This document shows positions 41,878 to 51,460 of a stretch of DNA of 56,888 nt, one piece after another (the first letter of the stretch is position 1; each line of letters opens with the position of its first letter). Both the position numbers and the translations under genes were made by a program. The DNA comes from Vulgatibacter incomptus_A (GTDB lineage: Bacteria > Myxococcota > Myxococcia > Myxococcales > Vulgatibacteraceae): assembly GCA_040391605.1 (NCBI GenBank), contig JBEBXK010000021.1:1-56888 (forward strand). The letters are read 5' to 3'. The notes below the pieces were generated by a model. That model was given only the letters and a program-made list of their open reading frames with translations, was not told the DNA's origin and did no database searches.

Positions 41878-41923
41878 ACCTGACCTGACGCAGCTCGGAG
41901 TGTGTGATCTTTTCTCGTCTGTA

Positions 41924-41940
41924 CGCCTCCGGCTCGCGAG
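41924..41940 (+). repeat. Partial copy of the dispersed repeat between convergent genes
   Basis: CGCCTCCGGCTCGCGAG, the second block of the dispersed repeat, in the 86-bp gap between two convergent glycosyltransferase genes. Only the core 14 bases match. Confidence 0.4.
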
Positions 41941-41963
41941 AGGTCATGATCTCCACCACACTC

Positions 41964-43274
41964 TCAACCCACTTCGACGACTGGGGCCATTGGCGCCCCG
42001 CCACCGGAGAGGTCCAGAAAGAGCCGGACTAGAGTCGATGCGCTCTGCATCGTCGTGAAGCCCTGCCGTATACGAGCCTCTCCCGATCGGGAGAGCGCGT
42101 TCGCGAGCGGTCGATCACCAGCAATCCGGGCGATCGCGTCCGCGATCTGATCGGGCCTGCGAGGTTCGACGAGCAGCCCGTGGACGCCGCTCTCGATGAG
42201 CTCGGGCACGCCTCCCACCTTGGTCGCGATCGCCGGGACGCCCATGACCATTGCCTCCATCGTGGCCACCCCCAATGCCTCGTTCAGGCTGGCGAGGGCG
42301 AATACGTGTGCCTGCTCCAGCTCCTCGCGCACCGTCTCCTCCGATGACGCACCCAGGAATTCGACCCGGTCCGACACCCCGAGCGAGGCGGCGAGCGCCT
42401 CGAGCTGCGGCAGGAACGTGCGCCGCGGGCTGTCGTCCTCGCCCGCGATACGAAGGGAGGCGTCGTAGCCTCTCTCCAGGAGTATCGCCACGGCGCGGAT
42501 CAGGTCGTCCGGCGCCTTGCCGGGATTGATACGTCCACACGAGAAGATTCGAAGTGGTCCCCTGCCGGCGAAGGGCTCGTAGGGCCGCTCTCGGCGGAAC
42601 ACCGAGGCGTCGACCCCCATCGGCGCGATGCCCCAAGTCTCGGGTGCGGCGTCGCCTAGCTCCCCCTGCGCGGCTTCGAGGAGCGTGCGCGTGACGGCGA
42701 TTCCGAACTTCGCGTGCCGCCATTTATTCTTCTGGTTCCCGCCGTTGCTCCAGAGCTCGCTGTGGAGAGAGATGCTGTAGGTTGGGCCGCCAAGCAGGAA
42801 CGCGAACATCGCCACGTGCGCGCCGTCTGCGCAAAAATGGGAGTGCACGTGTGGAACGCCTCTCCGGCGGCTCCAGGCGATCAGCTCCGCGGCGAACGGC
42901 AGCAAGAGCAATGCTTTGAGCTTCCCGATCGCGCCCAGGTCCTCCGCGGACGCGATCGCCTTCCAACACCGCCACCATCGCGTGGGTCCGGCGCCGAGGA
43001 GGGCCGCAATCGCCTCGACGACGAGCTCCGGCCGAGGGGGCACGAGGTAGGTAGTGCGTCCCATGAGCGCTTCGGTCCAGCTATGGCATCGGAACTGCGG
43101 TCGGGGCCGGCGGGTCGAAAGGACGGCGGCGTTGATACCCAGGCTATCGAGAGCACGCAGCTCGCGCTCGAAGAACGTGTGCGTCGAGCCGGGGAACTCC
43201 GGCACGAGGTATCCGAGTGCGGATCTTCGCATGTACGCAAGAGACCACGCCACGGCCAGCGGGTTCAAGAACAT
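41964..43274 (-). CDS. Glycosyltransferase family 4 (colanic-acid/PelF type)
   Basis: GT-B glycosyltransferase (436 aa from 43274; 422 aa if the ATG at 43232, MRRSALGYLVPEFPGST, is used). Neither start has a clear ribosome binding site; family N-termini begin close to the second one. Motifs are YLVPEFPGSTHTFFEREL, VPHVHSHFCADGAHVAMF, YSISLHSELW, GVDASVFRRERP, SCGRINPGKAPDDLIRAV and the donor region NEALGVATMEAMVMGVPAIA. It runs against the GT4 gene at 40606 and is divergent from the small membrane protein gene at 43352. Confidence 0.87.
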   Translation of the reverse strand: MFLNPLAVAWSLAYMRRSALGYLVPEFPGSTHTFFERELRALDSLGINAAVLSTRRPRPQFRCHSWTEALMGRTTYLVPPRPELVVEAIAALLGAGPTRWWRCWKAIASAEDLGAIGKLKALLLLPFAAELIAWSRRRGVPHVHSHFCADGAHVAMFAFLLGGPTYSISLHSELWSNGGNQKNKWRHAKFGIAVTRTLLEAAQGELGDAAPETWGIAPMGVDASVFRRERPYEPFAGRGPLRIFSCGRINPGKAPDDLIRAVAILLERGYDASLRIAGEDDSPRRTFLPQLEALAASLGVSDRVEFLGASSEETVREELEQAHVFALASLNEALGVATMEAMVMGVPAIATKVGGVPELIESGVHGLLVEPRRPDQIADAIARIAGDRPLANALSRSGEARIRQGFTTMQSASTLVRLFLDLSGGGAPMAPVVEVG

Positions 43275-43303
43275 CTTGGCGGGTACCAGGGGCCATGCTA
43301 GAA

Positions 43304-43315
43304 CCTGGATCCAGG
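43304..43315. promoter_or_regulatory. 12-bp perfect palindrome between divergent genes
   Basis: CCTGGATCCAGG lies in the short gap between the GT4 gene start and the small membrane-protein gene. It is a candidate operator; no firm promoter is visible. Confidence 0.3.
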
Positions 43316-43351
43316 GAGCTACTTCCCCTTGATGACCAAGCGGCGGTGCGG

Positions 43352-43534
43352 ATGAAGTCGGCGCTTCTGCTGTCCATCCTCTTCATGACCTTTGCGATGC
43401 CTGTCATCGCTGCGCGCGATCCTCGCGCGACGAGCGGGCTGCGGAAGATGATCATCGCCTTCGCCGTGTTCGTCTTGGCGTATTATTTTTGGGTGTCCTA
43501 CGGCCACACCCGCTTCTTCGTGCCGCGGCGCTAA
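43352..43534 (+). CDS. Small two-helix membrane protein
   Basis: A 60-aa protein from ATG 43352: first membrane segment SALLLSILFMTFAMPVIAA, a basic loop DPRATSGLRK, second segment MIIAFAVFVLAYYFWVSYG and a basic tail. The stop is 3 bp before the polymerase/ligase ATG, so the two are surely cotranscribed and probably coupled. I do not recognise a family; it may be a small helper of the Wzy-type protein. Confidence 0.65.
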   Translation: MKSALLLSILFMTFAMPVIAARDPRATSGLRKMIIAFAVFVLAYYFWVSYGHTRFFVPRR

Positions 43535-43537
43535 GGC

Positions 43538-45028
43538 ATGCAGACGGGGACCGCCTCAACCACGACTCCGGATCGGGCAGGTCTCGCGCTGATCCTCCTG
43601 ATCGGCGTCTCGACCGCCGCGGGGCTCGTCGCTGGCGCGGGGAGCGTGATCACCACACTCCTGCCGATCCTGCTGGTCTCCTTCATCTACCTCCTTTGGA
43701 AGATCCCGCTGAAGTGGTCGGCGACCTCGCTCGCCTTCCTGCTCCTAGCCCTTGAGGTTCGGACCGATGCCGGGGGAGTCTGGGCGAGTCCACTCCTGCC
43801 GCTCGGCGAGCTCCTCTATTTCGGCCTAGGCGACTTCCTGCGCGTAAACGTTGCTGGCTTCGAGCTGCTGGTCCTGCTCCTGTTGTCCATGTTTGTCGCC
43901 AAGAGCCGCGGTCCCGCCCTGGGGCCTCGTGTCCCCGCCCCCTCCGCGACGAGGGACGTCCTGGTGGTCTACCTGGCTGGAGTGGTTTTCTCCGTGGTGA
44001 TCAGCCTGTCCAACGGGTTCGGGCTCGTCCCCTGGAAGGCCCGCTATCTCCTGCACGGCCCCGCGTTCTACCTGTTGTTCCAGGCCGCATATAGAGAACC
44101 GGCGGACTTCCGGGCGCTGGGCGCGGCGGTGATGGCGGCCGCGCATGCCAAGGCGCTTCTGGCAGCCTGGGTGCAACTCGTCGCGGCGCCCGCACTGACC
44201 GGCGGCAGGCTCCAGTACGCGACGAACCATGGCGATTCGATCCTGTTCGCCTTGGCGCTAGTAATCGTCGTGATCCCGGCCCTCGAGGCCCCCAGTCGGA
44301 AGCGGGTCGGCCGCGCGATCTTGTTGTCGTTGATACCGGCCTGGGGGATCGTGCTGAACGATCGCAGGACGGCCTGGGCCATGCTTGCGATGTCCGCGAT
44401 GGCGATCTTCCTCATCAGCCCATGGCGCCCATGGAAACGGAAACTGGTGAGAGCGGTACTGATCGGCGCGCCCATCCTCGCGGCATATACCTGGATTGGC
44501 TGGACCCATGCGAGCAGCGGCCTCTTCACCCCCGTCGCCAAGATTCGTTCGATGCTGGATTCCCAGGACCCATCCACGTACTGGAGGGACGTCGAGACCT
44601 GGAACATCGCCAAGACGATGAGTGATAGCTCGATCCTGGGGGTCGGCCTGGGCGGAGAATATATCGAGCACATGTTCAACGACAACATCGCCGACGGATA
44701 CGCTGACTATCGTGGGTGGCCCCACAACACAATCCTCGGCCTCCTTCTCTACATGGGTCCCTTCGCCTTCATCTCAGTTTGGCTGTTGTACCTGCTGGTC
44801 GTCTTTCTCGCCGTTCGCGGCTACCGACATGCCTCTACCTCGGACGAGCGAAGCGCCGCGTTGATTTGCGTCGCGGCGATCGTGTGCTGTACCGCCATGG
44901 CTTGGGGTGACACCGGTGCGCACTTCAAGCAATACAACATCGCATTGGGTGCCGCCCTCGCCCTGGCGGGCCAGCTCGCGGTGTCGACCGGAGGCTGGCG
45001 CATGAATCGATCCCGTGCGGTCGCCTGA
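43538..45028 (+). CDS. O-antigen polymerase/ligase family membrane protein (Wzy-like)
   Basis: A 496-aa protein with about 11-12 TM helices and one large periplasmic loop (about residues 320-400). The Wzy_C signature is visible in that loop: DSSILGVGLGGEYIEHMF and GWPHNTILGLLLYMGPFAF, with the His-Asn pair expected in this family. In a Wzx/Wzy pathway it would polymerise flipped repeat units on the periplasmic side; a WaaL-type ligase role cannot be excluded. Its stop is 5 bp from the stop of the convergent beta-helix gene. Confidence 0.85.
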   Translation: MQTGTASTTTPDRAGLALILLIGVSTAAGLVAGAGSVITTLLPILLVSFIYLLWKIPLKWSATSLAFLLLALEVRTDAGGVWASPLLPLGELLYFGLGDFLRVNVAGFELLVLLLLSMFVAKSRGPALGPRVPAPSATRDVLVVYLAGVVFSVVISLSNGFGLVPWKARYLLHGPAFYLLFQAAYREPADFRALGAAVMAAAHAKALLAAWVQLVAAPALTGGRLQYATNHGDSILFALALVIVVIPALEAPSRKRVGRAILLSLIPAWGIVLNDRRTAWAMLAMSAMAIFLISPWRPWKRKLVRAVLIGAPILAAYTWIGWTHASSGLFTPVAKIRSMLDSQDPSTYWRDVETWNIAKTMSDSSILGVGLGGEYIEHMFNDNIADGYADYRGWPHNTILGLLLYMGPFAFISVWLLYLLVVFLAVRGYRHASTSDERSAALICVAAIVCCTAMAWGDTGAHFKQYNIALGAALALAGQLAVSTGGWRMNRSRAVA

Positions 45029-45033
45029 TCGCC

Positions 45034-46857
45034 TCAGCGGATCATCGTGTCGAACCGTTCCCGCGCCGGCAGCCTTGCCAGGGGCTGGTCCGGATGTTCT
45101 GGTCGAACCCAAGGCCACGGTCTCGAGCCGAAGAACTCCGGCTTCGAATGGAGATAGAGCGAGGGAGGCATCTCCCGAGGCGCGATCGCAGGATCCCAAG
45201 TGACCTTCTTCTGGAAGTAATCGAAGTTGCCGTGCCGAATGATAGTCGCTCGGACCTCGCGATCCTGGCCACCGAGCTTCGAATCTCGCTGGGGGCCGAT
45301 CACCCAGAGAGGAACGGGATCGAAGGCCCATGGCGGGGCCGCGTCGACTCGGAATCGGGCTTGGGGCGCGGAATTCATCTCTGGCGTGCCCAGGACGTTC
45401 CCGATGAAGCTGTACCACCAATGCCACTCGGGGACGTCGATGAATCTTCGCTGGACGGCGTCGGTGAGGCGGAGCGGCGCCGCCGATCGCCTCCGCCCGG
45501 TGAGATGGTTCCGAAAGACGGTGATGTAAATGGAATTACCCCAGTAGGAGTCACCGCCGAAGTTCCAAGACTGGTTTCCCTCGAAGAGTTCATAATGGGG
45601 CGTCGTCATATGTGACGCATTCAATCCGACCTCGGGGATCGTCGGATAACCAGCGCCCCAGCCATCGTCCATGTAGTTGTAACCGACGACATTTCCGCCG
45701 CCGCTCGCCTGCATCACCATCACCTTATTAAAGTTCCAGACGACGTTGTTCTCAGCGAGGTTATCTGCCGCGCCGTGCGACCACCCGATGCCGTATCCGC
45801 CGCCACCGGGGTTGGGCGTCAACGTCGTATGGATGTAGGAGTCTCGAACCTCGCACCGAAAAGAGCCGGCGAAGGCGACGCTGGTTCCGTCACTGAGCGC
45901 GCTCTCGATGTTCCTCGCCCAGCTATAGGCGGCGTCAAAAAAATGCAGGTTTCCTTGCCCACCATCGCCGTGGGCCAAGTACAGATCCTCGACCCCCGAC
46001 CATTTCGTCGCCGGGACCATGGGGCCCCCCGGCTGGCCGCCTGCGTAGCGTGTGAGTTGGGCCTCATTGGCCACCAGGAAATCGATGTGAAACGGCGTCG
46101 TGAAGCTCACGACGTCGCCCTTCACGGATTCGATCTCCATGACCTGCGCGAGGGGTCGATCGAAACGGGCGGTCCAACCGCGGCTCGGATGGCCGGGTGG
46201 CTGGTTGGTGGGATTCCACCGTGTCCACCGCGGATCTCCCATTTGATCGAGCAGCACGATCTCCCCGGCTACGAGGCCGGGGTTCTCCAGAAGGGTCAGC
46301 GAGCGCTTCCCCTTCAGCGCGTTGCTCGCGAGGGAAGTGGGCTGGGTGTACTTCACCCATCGGTGCCCCACGATGATCACGTGATGCCCCGTTCCCCTCG
46401 GCTTGACGAGCCGGGTTCTCTCAGGCCCGTTGCCGCGGAGCGTGAGCCCCGACCGGATGATGGCGAGCCCCTGCCCCGTGACATGGAAGGTTCCGTCTCC
46501 GAGCTGGATGACGGTGCCCTCCGGGCAGGTGTCGAGGGCCCGTTGGATGACCGCGGTGTCGTCGGCCCCTGTCGGCTGGATCGTCGTGCAGATCTTCGAG
46601 CGGTGAGGGATCCCGCCGACGGCGTTGAGACCTGGGCGCCATGTCGTGGCTCGATCCGGCGGGAGGATCGTTCCAGGGCCAGGCAAACTCTCCCCAGCGA
46701 CGAGCGGTCCGTGGGCATCCCCGGGGGCGTCGTCCTTTCCTGCGTGATGATCTGCGGCGTCCGGCGCCGCACGTGTCTCCGATCGGCTGGCGAAGGCGCT
46801 GCAGGAGGCTGCCATCGACCAGATGAGACAGCAGACGACGGTACGGAAAGCGGGCAT
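45034..46857 (-). CDS. Secreted right-handed beta-helix protein 1 (polysaccharide-lyase-like)
   Basis: A 607-aa lipoprotein: ATG 46857 (GGAGG upstream) with signal and lipobox AASC. After a short acidic linker comes the shared motif RATTWRPGLNAVGGIP, then a pectate-lyase-type beta-helix with GTFHVTGQGL, TLRGNGPERTRLVKPRG, WSGVEDLYLAHGDGGQGNLH, WNFNKVMVMQASGGGNVVGY, DGWGAGYPTIPEVGLNASH and YELFEGNQSWNFGGDSYWGN. It is clearly paralogous to the proteins at 48564 and 55045 but has no Ig domains. A lyase, hydrolase or epimerase acting on the exported polymer is plausible (inference); catalytic residues cannot be assigned. Divergent from wzx. Confidence 0.85.
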   Translation of the reverse strand: MPAFRTVVCCLIWSMAASCSAFASRSETRAAPDAADHHAGKDDAPGDAHGPLVAGESLPGPGTILPPDRATTWRPGLNAVGGIPHRSKICTTIQPTGADDTAVIQRALDTCPEGTVIQLGDGTFHVTGQGLAIIRSGLTLRGNGPERTRLVKPRGTGHHVIIVGHRWVKYTQPTSLASNALKGKRSLTLLENPGLVAGEIVLLDQMGDPRWTRWNPTNQPPGHPSRGWTARFDRPLAQVMEIESVKGDVVSFTTPFHIDFLVANEAQLTRYAGGQPGGPMVPATKWSGVEDLYLAHGDGGQGNLHFFDAAYSWARNIESALSDGTSVAFAGSFRCEVRDSYIHTTLTPNPGGGGYGIGWSHGAADNLAENNVVWNFNKVMVMQASGGGNVVGYNYMDDGWGAGYPTIPEVGLNASHMTTPHYELFEGNQSWNFGGDSYWGNSIYITVFRNHLTGRRRSAAPLRLTDAVQRRFIDVPEWHWWYSFIGNVLGTPEMNSAPQARFRVDAAPPWAFDPVPLWVIGPQRDSKLGGQDREVRATIIRHGNFDYFQKKVTWDPAIAPREMPPSLYLHSKPEFFGSRPWPWVRPEHPDQPLARLPARERFDTMIR

Positions 46858-46940
46858 GGGACCTCCACTTTGTTTTGGGCCTCTCATCCTCGGCCGGCAT
46901 CGACGGAACGGCAACCCCACGATCGCATCACGGCGCGGGA

Positions 46941-46969
46941 TTGACAGGCTGGGTTCGGGATCGCATTCT
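46941..46969 (+). promoter_or_regulatory. Putative wzx promoter
   Basis: TTGACA (46941-46946), 17 bp, CATTCT (46964-46969), 37 bp before the GTG start at 47007. The -35 is perfect and the -10 is weak, which often marks an activated promoter. Confidence 0.45.
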
Positions 46970-47006
46970 CCGCGCCTCGCGAACCTCCAACGCCCCCAGA
47001 AACTCA

Positions 47007-48560
47007 GTGACGACCGAATCAACACCTACCGTCGAACCTCTCGTCTTGGATGCCCGGAACGAGCCTAGCCCGGTGCCCCAGGAGGCTGGCGACGCGGTGG
47101 CCAAGAACGCGCTCCACCTGGTCACCGGTCAGGTGATACTCACGGTGCTGTCGTTCTTCCTGAGCGGCGCCCTCGGGCGCTCGCTGGGACCGACCGACTT
47201 CGGACTCTACTTCTTCATCATCTCGTCGACCAACTTCGCCTACACGATCGTCGATTGGGGCCAATCGCACGTCCTCATCCGCGAGATCGCCCGTCGGCGT
47301 CACCAGACCGGCGTCCTACTCGGGAGCGCCCTGGCCCTCCGGTGCAGCGGGGCCGTTGTGGTCGCTGGTGGTTCGTTCCTCGGCCTCTGGCTCTTGGGCT
47401 ACGACTTCACGACGCGCTGGTACACGGCCTTGTACATCGTCATCTGGATCCCCTCGACGGTCTGGATGGCATACGGAATGGCGTTTCGCGCGCATGAGCG
47501 GATGGACGCCGACGCCAAGGTCACCGTCGTCAACAAGGCCCTCACGCTCCTCTTCGTCCTCCCAGCGCTGGCGCTAGGCGGCCGCCTGTTTGCCGTGATC
47601 GTCTCCATCGGCGCCGCAGGCATCGGTGCGCTCGCGTACACGGTCGCGCTCGCCAGGCGGATCCGCTTCCCTCGTCCGCGATTCGAGCGTCATGCGATCG
47701 GCGAGCTGGTCGCCACGGGCGCGCCGCTGGTGTCGATGAACCTATTGATGATGTCCCAAACATACATGGAGCCGCTCTTCCTCTCCATGACGGCGCCCAC
47801 CGAGGTGCTTGGCTGGTACGGTGCCGCGCGCACCATCGCGAACGCCCTGGTCATGCCTGCATCCATCATCGCGAGTGCGTCATTTCCCAGGGTTGCTCGG
47901 GCCAGCGGGAACCCGGTGGAGCTCAGGCGAGAGATGGCGACGGCCATGCGACCGGTTGTCGTCCTCTCGGGTCTCGTCGGAGCCGGTACCTACGCCTTCG
48001 CTCCCGCTGCGACGGCCATCGTTTACGGGAATGAAGGGTTCGGCGGCGCCTCAACCATTCTCCAGGCGATCGCCCCGACCCTCTCGCTCATTTTCCTGAA
48101 CCTCGTACTAGCCACAACGGTCCTCGTGATGGGCCGGGCGAAGTCAGCGGCGGGTCTGAAGGTCATCGCGCTGCTGCTGAGCGCGGGCCTTGCCCTTTGG
48201 CTCGTCCCCCTCGCCCAGCGAGAGTACGGGAATGGTGCGCTCGGACTCATCATCGCCTTCGGCGTCAGCGAAGTCTTCATGCTCGCGGCGTTTCTAGCCC
48301 TCATGCCGAAGGGAATCCTGGAGCGGCGCCTCCTGCTCGATTGTGCGAGGGCGATGGCCGCCGGCATCGTGGCGCTCTCCTGCATCCGAATGCTCGGAAC
48401 GCCAGCTTCATTGCCCTCGATTCCGCTCTTTCTCTTGGCGTTTGGCGTCACCTGCGTCGTAACGGGATTGTTCTCCGTCCGCGAGGCCACGACGATCATC
48501 GGCACCTTCCTGCGCCGCGGAAGGCCCACGACGGAGACAAGCGGGAACGGCCGAGGTTGA
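47007..48560 (+). CDS. Polysaccharide flippase (Wzx/RfbX-type, MOP superfamily)
   Basis: A 517-aa membrane protein with about 14 TM helices, expected to flip undecaprenyl-linked repeat units across the inner membrane. The GTG at 47007 (VTTESTPTVEPL) is used because it follows a promoter; a longer open frame to 46875 has no start signal. The N-terminal helix region is ALHLVTGQVILTVLSFFLSG, ALGRSLGPTDFGLYFFIISS, typical of this family, and GWYGAARTIANALVMPASII matches the central repeat. Divergent from beta-helix gene 1 (149-bp gap); its stop is 3 bp from beta-helix gene 2. Confidence 0.9.
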   Translation: MTTESTPTVEPLVLDARNEPSPVPQEAGDAVAKNALHLVTGQVILTVLSFFLSGALGRSLGPTDFGLYFFIISSTNFAYTIVDWGQSHVLIREIARRRHQTGVLLGSALALRCSGAVVVAGGSFLGLWLLGYDFTTRWYTALYIVIWIPSTVWMAYGMAFRAHERMDADAKVTVVNKALTLLFVLPALALGGRLFAVIVSIGAAGIGALAYTVALARRIRFPRPRFERHAIGELVATGAPLVSMNLLMMSQTYMEPLFLSMTAPTEVLGWYGAARTIANALVMPASIIASASFPRVARASGNPVELRREMATAMRPVVVLSGLVGAGTYAFAPAATAIVYGNEGFGGASTILQAIAPTLSLIFLNLVLATTVLVMGRAKSAAGLKVIALLLSAGLALWLVPLAQREYGNGALGLIIAFGVSEVFMLAAFLALMPKGILERRLLLDCARAMAAGIVALSCIRMLGTPASLPSIPLFLLAFGVTCVVTGLFSVREATTIIGTFLRRGRPTTETSGNGRG

Positions 48561-48563
48561 GCC

Positions 48564-51182
48564 TCAGCGAGCCCCCATGAGGTCGTCGAACCTCGCCCGT
48601 GCCGGTAGAACATGGACTTTCGTGTCGCCGGGATCCTCGGGGATGACCCAGGGCCAGGGGTTCTCGCCGAAGAATGCGGGCTTGGAGTCGAGGTACATGG
48701 AGCGGGGGAGATCCGTTCGCTCGATCTCGGGATCCCAGGATATGCCACCCGTAACGTAGTCGAAGTTTCCGTGCCGAATCGTTGTGGCGGCGACATCTGG
48801 GTCCTGCCCATCGAGCCCCGAGTCGTACTGAGGCCCGATCGTCCATACCGGAACCGGATCATATCTCCATGGCGGCTGATTCTCGTAGACGAAGGCGGAC
48901 TGAGGCTTCGCCTCCATGTCGGGCGTTCCGAGCACGTTCCCAACGAAGCTGTATCCGGTGTGCCACTCTGGGACATCGACGAAGTGGCGGCTCACCTCGT
49001 CATTCAATCGCAACGGCGCGACCGATCTCCGCCGGCCCGTGGCGTGGTTTCGGAAGAAGGTGATATCGATCGAATTGCCCCAGAAAGAATCTCCGCTCAT
49101 GTTCCACGCCTGGTTTCCTTCGAAAAGTTCGTGGTGCGGCGTAGCGTAATGGGAAGCGTTGAGGCCTACCTCAGGGATCGTCGGGTAACCAGCACCCCAT
49201 CCGTCCTCTACGTAGTTGTATCCAAACACGTTCCCTCCCCCGCTCGCCCGACAGGTGATCACCTTGTTGAAGTTCCACGAGATATTGTTCTCGATCAGGT
49301 TGTCTGCGGAGTAGAAGTTCAGATCGATACCGTAACCCGCCCCGCCGGGATTCGGATCCTGGGTGCTGTGGATGAATGAATCGCGGAGAACGGATCGAAA
49401 TGTGCTATTGAACGATACGCTGGGTCCGATGCTCCCCTCGGACTCGATGTTCTTCGCCCAAGCGTACGAGGTGGCGTAGAAGGCGACGTTCCCCTGCTCC
49501 CCGCCGAAGATGTAGACGTCCTCGAGGCCCGACCACTGGAGCGTCGGCACCGCCGGCCCGCCCTGCCTTCCCCCGGAGAAGCGGACCACCTGTGCCCCAT
49601 TGGACTTGTAGTACGGCAGGCGGAGCGGGGCGTTGAGGGTGAGTTCGTTCCCGTCGACGGCTGCAATCTCGACGACTTGGCCCGTCGGGCGATCCTGGCG
49701 CGAAAACCATCCCCGCGAGTCGTCACCCGGCCCTTGTCGGATAGGGTTCCATTTGGAACCGACGCGCGCGGTATCTTCGACCTGGTCGATGAACACGAGT
49801 TCCCCGACCCTGTATCCGGGGTCACGCGCCACGACGATCCGCTTGGATCCATGTACGCCATCCTCAGCCAGATCGACCGGGGTGGTGTTCTTGACCCATA
49901 GGTGTCCCAGGATCACGACCGGCGTGCCTGTACGTGCGGCCTTCACCAGTCGTGTCGCCCCCGGACCGCGGGTTCCTTGCCCCCTCAGCGTCACAAAGCT
50001 CGGGATCTCCAGGCCCTCACCGGTGATCCGAAACTCTCCCGACGGAAGAAGAACGATCTTCCGCCCAGTCTCCGATGCCTTCGCACCAGCCGCATCGAGC
50101 GCGTCCTGAATCGCGCGGGTCGCTCCGCCGGATCCCGCAACCGAAGGGTCCACGGAGTACCCAGCGAATGGATCGCCTGAAGGCAGGTAAACCGTCGACG
50201 GACGGACACGGTCGTCGTCCCGTGGGACCCCTCCTACGGCATTGAGTCCGGGGAGCCACTCCGTCACGCGGTCGGCGGGGATCAACCGTGTTCGGTCGGG
50301 TGGTGAGACGACCAGGACTCGCGCGGAAGCGCTCTTCTTCGGATCCTCCAGGCTAGTGGCGACAACTGTGAACTGTCCGGGTAGCTCGGGCGCTGTGTAC
50401 ACCCCGGAAGAGGAGATCAGACCGCCTCCCTCTTCGGGCACGGACCACGTCACCCCCTGGGTCCCCGAACCGCCGGCCACCGAGGCCGAGAACTCCACCA
50501 CCTCCTTCGGCGCGACCTCGACCAACGCCGGCTCGATTCGTACGGTGACAGGAAGGGGATCTTCGCTGTCCACCACCTCGATTCGGCCGACCGCCAACTG
50601 GCTCGGATCGGCGACGCTCGTCACTACAACGGTGAATCTCCCGGGCTTCGACGGAGCAGCATAGAGACCGGACTCCGTGATCGAACCGCCTTCCGGCTCC
50701 TCGACGGTCCAGACGACCCGGCTATCGTCGGTTCCGACGACGAGCGCTCGGAATTGAACCGTCTCATTCACCCGCGTGACGGCCTGCGACGGATCGACTG
50801 CGACGACGACATCGGTGTTCTCACCCTTCACGACAACGATCGCCTCGCCGATTGCGGTCGGGTCGACGGTGCTGCGGGCGTACACCTTGAACACCCCTGA
50901 CTTTGCCGAAGCTTCGAACCGTCCTTCCGTATCGACGTTGCCGGCGTGCGGATCGTCCACCGACCAAACTACCGTGGATGTGTTCGCGCCGGTCACATCG
51001 GCGTAAAATTGCTGGGTTGCGCCGAACGTCAACTCGACGCGTGAGGGATGGATGGCGACACGGATCGCTTCCGAGGGGCCGCCCCCGGGTCCGCCCCTTT
51101 CGTGGCTGGAACATGCCACTGTGAACTGAAACGCGGACAGAAGGAGCGCGAGCAATGGCGAGAGATTTCGTACGATGGTCAT
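48564..51182 (-). CDS. Secreted Ig-repeat / right-handed beta-helix protein 2
   Basis: An 872-aa lipoprotein (ATG 51182; signal SPLLALLLSAFQFTVAC). Three Big2-type Ig repeats of about 85 aa follow (residues about 30-285; VVWSVDDPHAGNVDTEGRF, VVWTVEEPEGGSITESGLY, VTWSVPEEGGGLISSSGVY). The beta-helix domain (about 300-872) starts with RVTEWLPGLNAVGGVPRDD and shows TLRGQGTRGPGATRLVKAA, WSGLEDVYIFGGEQGN, WNFNKVITCRASGGGNVFGY and HELFEGNQAWNMSGDSFWGN. The Ig spacer would hold the catalytic or binding domain further from the cell surface than in paralogue 1. Divergent from the Wzz-type gene. Confidence 0.87.
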   Translation of the reverse strand: MTIVRNLSPLLALLLSAFQFTVACSSHERGGPGGGPSEAIRVAIHPSRVELTFGATQQFYADVTGANTSTVVWSVDDPHAGNVDTEGRFEASAKSGVFKVYARSTVDPTAIGEAIVVVKGENTDVVVAVDPSQAVTRVNETVQFRALVVGTDDSRVVWTVEEPEGGSITESGLYAAPSKPGRFTVVVTSVADPSQLAVGRIEVVDSEDPLPVTVRIEPALVEVAPKEVVEFSASVAGGSGTQGVTWSVPEEGGGLISSSGVYTAPELPGQFTVVATSLEDPKKSASARVLVVSPPDRTRLIPADRVTEWLPGLNAVGGVPRDDDRVRPSTVYLPSGDPFAGYSVDPSVAGSGGATRAIQDALDAAGAKASETGRKIVLLPSGEFRITGEGLEIPSFVTLRGQGTRGPGATRLVKAARTGTPVVILGHLWVKNTTPVDLAEDGVHGSKRIVVARDPGYRVGELVFIDQVEDTARVGSKWNPIRQGPGDDSRGWFSRQDRPTGQVVEIAAVDGNELTLNAPLRLPYYKSNGAQVVRFSGGRQGGPAVPTLQWSGLEDVYIFGGEQGNVAFYATSYAWAKNIESEGSIGPSVSFNSTFRSVLRDSFIHSTQDPNPGGAGYGIDLNFYSADNLIENNISWNFNKVITCRASGGGNVFGYNYVEDGWGAGYPTIPEVGLNASHYATPHHELFEGNQAWNMSGDSFWGNSIDITFFRNHATGRRRSVAPLRLNDEVSRHFVDVPEWHTGYSFVGNVLGTPDMEAKPQSAFVYENQPPWRYDPVPVWTIGPQYDSGLDGQDPDVAATTIRHGNFDYVTGGISWDPEIERTDLPRSMYLDSKPAFFGENPWPWVIPEDPGDTKVHVLPARARFDDLMGAR

Positions 51183-51273
51183 GAACCTTCCAGACGTCCA
51201 GGAGTGGGCGAACGAAGGATGCTCGCTCGATTCCAACTCATCCGCAAGGTTTGCAGGTGCCGCAACCGGGGGG

Positions 51274-51300
51274 CCGCAGGTTCAATCCCCGTGCGCCCCC
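51274..51300 (+). other. tRNA 3'-end-like fragment upstream of the Wzz gene
   Basis: GGTTCAATCCCCG with CCG before and GCGCCCCC after resembles the T arm and acceptor 3' strand of a tRNA, but pairing is imperfect and no complete cloverleaf fits upstream. GGGGGC (51268-51273) could pair with GCCCCC instead, giving a simple hairpin. Possible integration-site remnant. Confidence 0.35.
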
Positions 51301-51460
51301 TGATACTGTCAGACATCGCCCCCACTGTGGCCCTCCGGGTCGTTCACCGCCCCATCGTGATCCGCGCTTCCCGTCCCGCTCCCAAAGCGGTAGCATGGCC
51401 GTTGCCGCAAGGGGGATGTGCCAGCAGGCGCGGTGCGGTCGAATCAACGGGAGTGGACCG

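Noticed and set aside
51223..51302. Possible tRNA (Leu or Cys-like) upstream of the Wzz gene
   Set aside because: A bulged hairpin and a T-arm-like stretch exist, but they do not make a cloverleaf and the acceptor ends do not pair.
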